Of a stretch of DNA of 17,444 bases, positions 6,824-14,013 are shown in pieces. The notes beneath the pieces are model-generated. The model worked only from the letters and a program-made list of their open reading frames with translations, did not search any database and had not been told where the DNA came from. This DNA comes from Balneolaceae bacterium (lineage in GTDB: Bacteria > Bacteroidota > Rhodothermia > Balneolales > Balneolaceae): positions 1 through 17,444 of the forward strand of contig SLGA01000204.1 in assembly GCA_007123985.1 (NCBI GenBank), given 5' to 3'. The position numbers were made by a program, and so were the translations under genes. Numbering within the stretch: position 1 is the stretch's first letter; every line of letters begins with the position of its first letter.

Positions 6824-8050
6824 TTACTCGTAGCGAAGGCTCTCAATTGGGTCGAGCATTGCTGCTTTATAGGCGGGGTATACTCCGAATAGCACACCTA
6901 CTATAGTCATGCCAATCACTCCACCAATGGCAGAACTCCAGGGTACTACCAGGCTTGATTCGAGCCATATTGCAGCCATGTTACCCAGCCCAACCCCGGC
7001 AATAATGCCAATAACTCCCCCAATCTGACAGATAGCGATCGATTCCATCAGAAATTGTGAGACAATTGCTTTTCGTGTAGCGCCTACTGCTTTTCTGAGG
7101 CCAATTTCACGTGTGCGCTCTGTTACCGAAACAAGCATAATATTCATCACACCAATACCTGCACCTAATAGTACAATTCCTCCTATTACAAATCCGATCA
7201 GGTAGAGAACCCCTGTGAATGAATCGAACGCATTTCCAAGGGATTCATTGGTGGTAATTTCAAAATCGTTTACAGCAGCGGGATCCACCTGCCTGATTGC
7301 CCGTAAAATTCCGGTCATTTCATCAATAGTAGCAGAAACTCGGTCAACTGATCCAGCCCTTAGTTGAATACCAATATTTTGGTTTCTCCCGTAAATGCCG
7401 GCCAGATTTGAGTAGGGAATCACCACAAAGCGGTCGAGTGTGTTACCAAAAACGTTACCCTTTGCTTCAGTTACTCCAATAATTGTATAAGGACGCCCTT
7501 CAATTCGAATCGTTTTACCAAGCGGGGTTTCAAGCTCAAAAAGAGCTTCTGCTACATCCGCCCCGATTATTGCTACCGAACGGGCGTAGTCAATGTCTTC
7601 CGGCAGGAAGTTTCGCCCTTCTTCGATTACATAGGCATTGTTTTCAAGATAGTGCTCATTCCCTCCGCGAATACCGATATTGGGTTCCGTTTCGAGCTCA
7701 CCATAAGAAACACGTGTTGTGCGATATTGTCTGTTGGGGCCAATACCTGTACCAGTTCTTGACATCTCCTGCATTCGTTCCATCTGATGAATCGTGATAT
7801 CCTGTCGATTTCGGTATTGCTCCCAGTCTGTGGGTCCCATTTGAATTGCTGGAAATTTGGAAACCGTAATCACATCACCACCCATCAGGCTAAGTGTATC
7901 CTTAAAATAGGTATCGAGTACAAGAACTGCCGTATTTGCGCTGATAATGGCAAACACTCCTACAGATATTGCGAGTAATGTGAGAGATGAGCGCAGCTTA
8001 TTTGCCCGGATGGAATCTGTTGCTTGTCTGAAAACTTCAAATATATTCAT
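6824..8050 (-). CDS. ABC transporter permease, FtsX/MacB type (second of pair)
   Basis: A 408-residue permease. A short cytoplasmic N-terminus (FRQATDSIRANKLRSSLTLL) leads into a first membrane helix (about residues 24-47). A long periplasmic MacB-type core domain follows (about 48-270), including the family segment LGKTIRIEGRPYTIIGVTEAKG. Three C-terminal helices begin near FTGVLYLIGFVIGGIVLL. The cytoplasmic coupling stretch ERTREIGLRKAVGA between helices is the mark of MacB/LolC-type permeases and contacts the ATPase. The last residues, DPIESLRYE, are shared with the permease just upstream. It begins 6 bases after that gene's stop, so the two are co-expressed and probably form a heterodimer. 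No ATPase domain is fused, so it should rely on the ATPase at 1865-2596 or one encoded elsewhere. Confidence 0.93.
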   Translation of the reverse strand: MNIFEVFRQATDSIRANKLRSSLTLLAISVGVFAIISANTAVLVLDTYFKDTLSLMGGDVITVSKFPAIQMGPTDWEQYRNRQDITIHQMERMQEMSRTGTGIGPNRQYRTTRVSYGELETEPNIGIRGGNEHYLENNAYVIEEGRNFLPEDIDYARSVAIIGADVAEALFELETPLGKTIRIEGRPYTIIGVTEAKGNVFGNTLDRFVVIPYSNLAGIYGRNQNIGIQLRAGSVDRVSATIDEMTGILRAIRQVDPAAVNDFEITTNESLGNAFDSFTGVLYLIGFVIGGIVLLGAGIGVMNIMLVSVTERTREIGLRKAVGATRKAIVSQFLMESIAICQIGGVIGIIAGVGLGNMAAIWLESSLVVPWSSAIGGVIGMTIVGVLFGVYPAYKAAMLDPIESLRYE

Positions 8051-8056
8051 GGCAAA

Positions 8057-9289
8057 TTACTCGTATCTCAAAGATTCGATTGGGTCTGATTTTGCAGCTC
8101 TGCTTGATGGTAAATATCCAAACAAAATACCGATAAACGCACAGATCAAGATAGCATTCACAACGGTTGACCAATCCATATAGGCAACAAAAAACTGGTT
8201 CAGCAAGTGGGTTACCCCTATAGAAAGTAGTACGCCAATCAACCCGCCCACAAGGCAAATAACAATGGCTTCCATTAAAAACTGGAGCAATATTTCCCAC
8301 GATTTTGCTCCCACCGCTTTGCGTATTCCAATCTCTTTGGTTCGCTCCTTTACGGAAACAAACATAATGTTCATCACACCTATACCACCCACAAAAAGTG
8401 CCAAGCCGGTCAGAAATATCCCGATACCGTATATCACCATTTTCATTCCCTGGAATTCCTGTTCAAATAGTGCGGCTTTATTGATTGCAAAGTCATTTTC
8501 ATCAAGCGGGTCGAGCTGGCGGATTTGCCGCATTGCCCCAATCACTTCATATTCGCCGTCAATCATACTTTCATCATCCGGAAACTGTACTGTTAACTGC
8601 ACACCGCTTCTTAAACTAAACATGGTTCCGAATGAGGTTATTGGCATGATCATGGCGTTATCAAAATCCTCCATACCAAGGAAGCTTCCCTGCTTTTCCA
8701 TTACGCCAATCACGGTGAACCGCTGCCCGCGGATATGCACCTGCTTACCGATCGGATCCTGATTTGGAAAAAGAGCTTCATTAACCGTATCCCCGAGAAT
8801 AACTACTCTTGCAACACGCTGAACTTCTGAATCCGTAAAAACTCGCCCATCTTCTATATTTACACCGGATGTTCTGAAGTACCCTGTTGTTACCCCGGAA
8901 AGAGAAACACCATCTGCCGATCGCTCCATATGCCGAACACCAACGCTCCTTCTGGCAGCAGCCGATACTTCTGTGGCCGTTGGTGTAAGATCCCGCAGCC
9001 TGTCCACATAAGAAACTTCCATCTCTCTGCGATTTCGGTACTCCCACCACCGATATTCACCACCAAATCCCCATGGCCACTTTTCAACATACACAACATT
9101 GCGCCCAAGCATATCCATGCTTTCGTCGAATGTTCGGTCTATACCGTCTGATATGGTGTTCATTGCCGTAACAGAAACAATACCAATTACAATACACGTA
9201 GTGGTGAGCATAGCACGTGTTTTATTGGTCCAAATTGCAGAAAATGCAATTTTGGTACCTTCTGCCAAACTGATTAAAAATCGACTCAT
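8057..9289 (-). CDS. ABC transporter permease, FtsX/MacB type (first of pair)
   Basis: A 410-residue permease with the same plan as its neighbour: first membrane helix at about residues 27-46 (TTTCIVIGIVSVTAMNTI), a periplasmic core domain containing the typical IGKQVHIRGQRFTVIGVMEK stretch, and three C-terminal helices with the coupling segment ERTKEIGIRKAVGA after the second helix. The early periplasmic part is unusually rich in aromatic and charged residues (KWPWGFGGEYRWWEYRNRRE, about 70-89). This could line a substrate or adaptor contact, though that is inference. It is the first gene of the leftward series, with bshB1 diverging from the opposite side of a 126-base gap. Its closeness to the next permease suggests ancient duplication and a heterodimer, as in LolC/LolE. 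Confidence 0.93.
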   Translation of the reverse strand: MSRFLISLAEGTKIAFSAIWTNKTRAMLTTTCIVIGIVSVTAMNTISDGIDRTFDESMDMLGRNVVYVEKWPWGFGGEYRWWEYRNRREMEVSYVDRLRDLTPTATEVSAAARRSVGVRHMERSADGVSLSGVTTGYFRTSGVNIEDGRVFTDSEVQRVARVVILGDTVNEALFPNQDPIGKQVHIRGQRFTVIGVMEKQGSFLGMEDFDNAMIMPITSFGTMFSLRSGVQLTVQFPDDESMIDGEYEVIGAMRQIRQLDPLDENDFAINKAALFEQEFQGMKMVIYGIGIFLTGLALFVGGIGVMNIMFVSVKERTKEIGIRKAVGAKSWEILLQFLMEAIVICLVGGLIGVLLSIGVTHLLNQFFVAYMDWSTVVNAILICAFIGILFGYLPSSRAAKSDPIESLRYE

Positions 9290-9378
9290 TTCAGATAGTT
9301 ACAATATGAAAGCTGTTTCTCATCGGATGTTCTTTTCGGTAATTTTTATTCATTACGGAAAGAAGATGATTTCGTTTC

Positions 9379-9406
9379 ACTATATTAAAAAATCTTTTTC
9401 ACTCAA
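9379..9406 (-). promoter_or_regulatory. Possible sigma-70-like promoter for the permease genes
   Basis: On the minus strand TTGAGT (9406-9401) is followed after 16 bases by TATAGT (9384-9379). The -10 differs from consensus by one base and the -35 by two. Transcription would begin near 9372, about 80 bases before the permease start. Relatives in Bacteroidota often use a different promoter pattern, so this is a tentative call. The same 126-base gap (9290-9415) must also hold the bshB1 promoter, which I cannot pick out. Confidence 0.3.
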
Positions 9407-9415
9407 TTAAGATTT

Positions 9416-10159
9416 ATGAAACTTGATGTTCTCGCACTTGCCGCACACCCAGATGATACTGAACTCAGCTGCTCAGGAACTTTGGCAGCACTTGTAAAGC
9501 AAGGGTTACTTGTAGGTGTGGTTGATTTAACACGAGGTGAAATGGGAACCCGGGGCACACCGGTACGTCGATTAAAAGAAGCTGCTGAAGCTGCAGATAT
9601 TCTGGGGCTCAGTGCCAGAGATAATCTTGGTCTGCCAGATACCGAACTTCAAAATATACGTGAACTCCAGCTTCCAATTATTGAGCGAATTCGTTTTTAC
9701 AGACCGCATATCTGCCTGATCAATTCCCCGAAAGACCGCCATCCAGATCACGGCCATGCTGCGGCACTTCAGCTGGACTCCATCTTCTACAGCGGTTTGC
9801 AAAAAATCGAAACCAAAGGCCCTGATGGAAAACTGCAGGAGCCACACCGGCCGGCCCACGTTTTACACTACATCCAGGACCAGCCGCTTGAACCTGATTT
9901 CATCTTTGATATTTCAGACTCCATTGAAATCAAAGAAGAAGCCATTAAGGCATTCTCATCTCAATTCAATGTAGCCGACCCAGGGAACGAGCCTGAAACA
10001 TACATTTCCGATCCGGATTTTTTTGTTTCATTAAGAGCTCGGGCCAAGCAGCTTGGCCATATGGGTGGGTTTAGATACGGTGAAGGATTCATCTACCATA
10101 AAAAACCTTTCCCAATGAGCAATTTTTCTTTTTTGATGGAAAGCTCTCCAAAACGCTAA
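9416..10159 (+). CDS. bshB1: Bacillithiol biosynthesis deacetylase BshB1
   Basis: A 247-residue PIG-L/LmbE family zinc deacetylase. The N-terminal strand ends in AAHPDDTE (residues 9-16). H11 and D14 are the usual zinc and catalytic positions, and the third metal ligand lies in RHPDH (H109 or H112). The segments VVDLTRGEMGTRGTP and NLGLPDT are characteristic of BshB1. This enzyme removes the acetyl group from N-acetylglucosaminyl-malate to give glucosaminyl-malate, the second step in making the thiol bacillithiol in the cytoplasm. The other pathway genes, bshA and bshC, are not in the window. The gene is alone on the plus strand, diverges from the permease genes and converges on the oxoprolinase with a seven-base gap. 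It starts at ATG directly before the first strand, with no clear Shine-Dalgarno. Confidence 0.95.
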   Translation: MKLDVLALAAHPDDTELSCSGTLAALVKQGLLVGVVDLTRGEMGTRGTPVRRLKEAAEAADILGLSARDNLGLPDTELQNIRELQLPIIERIRFYRPHICLINSPKDRHPDHGHAAALQLDSIFYSGLQKIETKGPDGKLQEPHRPAHVLHYIQDQPLEPDFIFDISDSIEIKEEAIKAFSSQFNVADPGNEPETYISDPDFFVSLRARAKQLGHMGGFRYGEGFIYHKKPFPMSNFSFLMESSPKR

Positions 10160-10166
10160 GCACATT

Positions 10167-13100
10167 TTATTTATCAGATTCCGGTTTACCGAAACCACCT
10201 CCTCCCGGAGTGTGCAGGATAAAGCGATCACCACGATTCAGATACCTGCCGTCAACAGAAGAAAGCTTCTCAATTTCTCCATTTTTTCTGATCACAAACT
10301 GCTCTCCCTGAGCTCCGCTGTCTCCTCCTTTTAATCCGTAAGGCTTCTGAACCCGATGCTGTGTTAAAACACTTAAATAAACAGGCTCAAGAAAAGTAAT
10401 ATCGCGGATTATTCCATCACCTCCGCGAAATTTTCCGTCTCCTCCCGATTCTCTTCTGATGGAGTATTCATTCAACCGTACCGGATAATTGTGCTCAAAA
10501 ATTTCCGGGTCGGTACCTCTTGTATTTGTCATATGATGATGAACCGCATCAGCACCGTTAAATTTTACCCCTGCACCCGTACCACCTCCTACCGTTTCAT
10601 AGTATCCAAAGTTGTCGTTTCCGAAAAGAACATTGTTCATGGTTCCCTGGCTGCATGCAATCCGCCCGAATGGTTTCAGAAGTGTATCCGTCAATCTCTG
10701 GCTGATTTCTGTGTTCCCGCCCACAAGTGCAGGGCATTCGGCAGGATTCTCAGGAAATGCGGGATTCAGTAAACACTCGGGAAGTATAATTTTCACTGCA
10801 TCAAATAGGCCGTCGTTAAGGGGCACATCTTCATCAATTAATACTCTGAGAATGTACATCACCACGCTGTGAACAATGGCCGGTGTTGCATTCAGATTAC
10901 CTGGCTGAACCGATCCTGTTCCTGTAAAGTCAAAAGTGATAGCTGTATTTGTTACTGTGATGGTTGCCCGGAGTGGCGTGCCGTTATCAAGAAATTCTTC
11001 GGTTTGATAGCTTCCATTTGGGAGCTTTTTTATTAATTCACTCATTTTTAGAGCAGAATGTCCTCGAATCTTTTGCATGTACTCCCGAACTGCTTTTAAG
11101 CCGTACTGCTCTGCCAGGTTTTTCAAAGCTTTTACACCATATTGATTAGCTGCAACGGCTGCCCTTAAATCTGCCAAATTTTCCCGGCTGCTTCTGGAAG
11201 GATAGGTTCCGCCAAGGAATAAGTTTTCGATCTCCTTCCATTTTTCGGTACCGTTTTTAATTACGTAAGATGGAGGTATAATTATACCTTCCTCTTCAAG
11301 ATTTTTTGCATCCGGTGGCATGGAGCCCGGAGCTTTGCCTCCAATTTCCGCATGATGCGCCCGGTTTGCAGCAAATGCTATAAGCTCATTTTCAAAATAA
11401 ACCGGTGTGATCACAGTTACATCGGGCAGATGGGAACCTCCAAAAGCCGGATGATTCGTAACCACCACATCACCGGGCCCCATCTTAATTTCCTTTATAA
11501 CTGCTTGAATACATCTTCCCATAGCCCCAAGATGAACCGGTATATGCGGTGCATTTACAATTAGTTCCCCATCTAAACTTAGAAGTGCACAGGAAAAATC
11601 AAGACGGTCTTTCACGTTAACCGAAAGAGCAGTACGACGAAGAATTTCACCCATTTGATCGGCAATAGCCGTAAACCGATTGGTGAAAAGTTCAAGTTGA
11701 ACGGCAGCGTTCGCTTCAAATGTACCCTCAGTCTCACTCAAAGTTTGCATGGATAGCAGTACAGCTCCTGAATCTTTTTTTACAGCCTGCCAACCCGGTT
11801 CAACCACAATCGTACTATATGGATCCATAATGATTATTGGCCCATCGATTTTATCGTTTGTCTTTAGGTTATGAACATGAATGATTTTGCACTCCTGATG
11901 TCCTCCATCAAACCACACAGGTTTTACAGTTGAATCAGATTTTTCACCATTATCAAAGCTTTTTTTTCTGACAACAGCAGTGTCTGAATCGAGTACAACG
12001 GTTACACGAATGGACTCAAGCTCTATGGTCCGATCCTCTATCCAGTGGCCAAACCGTTCCGAATAGTGCTCTTTGAAACTGGACAGGATATTTCCTGATT
12101 CATCATAATCAATCTCTATGGTTGTTTCCTGCCCCTGAAACCTCAGAGACAATATTTTTCTGCTTACCCGAACCACTTCTGCCACTGTTTTGAACGAATT
12201 TAATAGCCTTTGTGATGCAGATTCAGATAATTCATCAATCCATGTATCAATATTGTTTTGAACCTTCTCAAACGGTTTTAGAATCTGCATAGAAGAAAAT
12301 TCCTCCGGCTTTGCCTTTCCAAGGCCGAACGCACTTAGTAAACCTGCTAATGGCGGTATAAGTACTTTTTTGATAGTAAGAAGTTTTGCGATAGCGCAGG
12401 CATGCTGACCACCAGCACCACCGAAAGCTGTGAGTAGATAACCCGAGGTGTCATGCCCTTTTTTTACAGAAATTTTCCGGATAGCTTCAGCCATTTTTTC
12501 ATTGGCAATAGCTAAAAAACCGGCAAGAATTTCTTCCCTGTTCTGTTTCTCACCAAAGGCTGCTTCAAGTTCTCTCAGGATTTCAGTTAGTTTTATCTCG
12601 GCAGCACTTTTAGAAATTGGAATCTGAAAATTTGCAGAATCCAATCGCCCCAACAATACATTTACGTCGGTAACGGTTAGAGGTCCTCCTACACCATAAC
12701 ATGCCGGCCCCGGAAACGCACCTGCACTTTCCGGCCCTACGCATAGTTTGTATCCATCGAAGTAACATAAAGACCCACCTCCTGCAGCAACGGTTTTCAC
12801 ATTTACAGCCGGAGAAACAAGATGTGCATCACCCACTGAGTGCTCAAACACATAATCGAAACTGCCCGAATATCGGGCAACATCGGTACTGGTACCTCCC
12901 ATGTCAAACGAAATCACATGATCAAATCCCTCGCTAATTGATGCTGAAACAGCGCCAACAACACCTCCCGCAGGTCCGCTTAAAAGGCTCTCTTTTGGCA
13001 GAAACTGATCAACAGATGAGAGGCCTCCGGCACTGGTCATTATATGAATAGAACCTTTTGAGACAGATTTTTTAATTGATTCCAAATATTTTATCAGAAC

Positions 13101-13964
13101 CGGAGCCAGATAAGCATTTACCACTGTGGTTTCCGCCCGGGGAAGAAATTTTATGGAATTGGAAAGATCTCCCGATACAGAAACATGTATGAAACCGGCT
13201 TTACGTAATACCTCATTGATCTGTTGTTCATGTACACCATTTTTTGGACTGTTCATCAATACAACAGCAGCCGATTTTACGCCATCATTTCGAATTTCAG
13301 CAGCTACTTGTTGAAGAGATTTCACATCAAATTCTTCAAGAATTTTGCCATCGGCATCAATGCGCTCACAAATTCCCAATACCTGTTTGCAGAGTAGGGT
13401 TTTTTTTTTGATTTCAAGAGCAAACAGATCTCTTCGTTGTTGGTTACCGATTTCGAGCAGATCTTCAAATCCTTTCGTAATGCATAACAGCGGTGCCTCC
13501 CCCTTTCTTTCGAGCAGCGCATTTGTTCCCAGAGTGGTGGCAAGTCGCAACTGAATGTGGGGCAGATCCTCTTCTTTTTTGGTTTTTGTTAGCAATCGAG
13601 CTGCCAAAACAGGAGCTTCTTCGTCAGAAAGTACTTCAAAGGATGTTGGTAGTGCTGCAATAGGTTCAATTTCACGATTTAATTCAATGATGCTTTCGCC
13701 AGAATGAAATGAAAGAACCTTCGCGTATTCACCGTTCATAAGCAGATTCAATCTGAATCCACGAATGAAATCATCAGGCACATCCCATTGGTGGTTGATT
13801 TTAAATCGACGATTTCCTAGCTGGGCAGTTATTTCACCACGGAGTGAACTGTTACTCAGCACTTTAGCAGTATGAACATTCCCGTCAGGATCCAACCCTA
13901 TACAATCCGTGAAGGTGCCGCCTGTATCTACCCAAATTTTCCAGGCTCCGTTTTTATCACTCAT
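10167..13964 (-). CDS. 5-oxoprolinase (fused hydantoinase A/B family)
   Basis: A 1265-residue protein close in length to eukaryotic ATP-dependent 5-oxoprolinase (about 1290). The N-terminal half is HyuA-like, with an actin-type ATPase fold: WVDTGGTFTDC (residues 11-21), ATTLGTNALLERKG (142-155), SGPAGGVVGA, FDMGGTSTD (353-361) and FGGAGGQHACAIA (about 515). The HyuB-like half starts near residue 750 (VQLELFTNRFTAIADQMGEI) and includes VTNHPAFGGSHLPDVTVI and ends with TPGGGGFGKP. The reaction is ATP-driven opening of 5-oxo-L-proline to glutamate in the cytoplasm. Hydantoin and acetone carboxylase relatives are normally encoded as separate subunits, so the fusion and the GGTFTDC and NHP motifs favour oxoprolinase. 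It lies 49 bases after the EF-G-like gene on the same strand. No Shine-Dalgarno is obvious at its ATG. Bacteria more often use PxpABC for this step. Confidence 0.9.
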   Translation of the reverse strand: MSDKNGAWKIWVDTGGTFTDCIGLDPDGNVHTAKVLSNSSLRGEITAQLGNRRFKINHQWDVPDDFIRGFRLNLLMNGEYAKVLSFHSGESIIELNREIEPIAALPTSFEVLSDEEAPVLAARLLTKTKKEEDLPHIQLRLATTLGTNALLERKGEAPLLCITKGFEDLLEIGNQQRRDLFALEIKKKTLLCKQVLGICERIDADGKILEEFDVKSLQQVAAEIRNDGVKSAAVVLMNSPKNGVHEQQINEVLRKAGFIHVSVSGDLSNSIKFLPRAETTVVNAYLAPVLIKYLESIKKSVSKGSIHIMTSAGGLSSVDQFLPKESLLSGPAGGVVGAVSASISEGFDHVISFDMGGTSTDVARYSGSFDYVFEHSVGDAHLVSPAVNVKTVAAGGGSLCYFDGYKLCVGPESAGAFPGPACYGVGGPLTVTDVNVLLGRLDSANFQIPISKSAAEIKLTEILRELEAAFGEKQNREEILAGFLAIANEKMAEAIRKISVKKGHDTSGYLLTAFGGAGGQHACAIAKLLTIKKVLIPPLAGLLSAFGLGKAKPEEFSSMQILKPFEKVQNNIDTWIDELSESASQRLLNSFKTVAEVVRVSRKILSLRFQGQETTIEIDYDESGNILSSFKEHYSERFGHWIEDRTIELESIRVTVVLDSDTAVVRKKSFDNGEKSDSTVKPVWFDGGHQECKIIHVHNLKTNDKIDGPIIIMDPYSTIVVEPGWQAVKKDSGAVLLSMQTLSETEGTFEANAAVQLELFTNRFTAIADQMGEILRRTALSVNVKDRLDFSCALLSLDGELIVNAPHIPVHLGAMGRCIQAVIKEIKMGPGDVVVTNHPAFGGSHLPDVTVITPVYFENELIAFAANRAHHAEIGGKAPGSMPPDAKNLEEEGIIIPPSYVIKNGTEKWKEIENLFLGGTYPSRSSRENLADLRAAVAANQYGVKALKNLAEQYGLKAVREYMQKIRGHSALKMSELIKKLPNGSYQTEEFLDNGTPLRATITVTNTAITFDFTGTGSVQPGNLNATPAIVHSVVMYILRVLIDEDVPLNDGLFDAVKIILPECLLNPAFPENPAECPALVGGNTEISQRLTDTLLKPFGRIACSQGTMNNVLFGNDNFGYYETVGGGTGAGVKFNGADAVHHHMTNTRGTDPEIFEHNYPVRLNEYSIRRESGGDGKFRGGDGIIRDITFLEPVYLSVLTQHRVQKPYGLKGGDSGAQGEQFVIRKNGEIEKLSSVDGRYLNRGDRFILHTPGGGGFGKPESDK

Positions 13965-14013
13965 TGAGCAATGCTTACAGATGGTTTACACACTTCGCGG
14001 ATTGTATTTATTG

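Noticed and set aside
8265..8762. A 165-codon open frame on the plus strand opposite the first permease.
   Set aside because: The low-complexity product rich in I, S and P mirrors the hydrophobic codons of the permease; no independent support.
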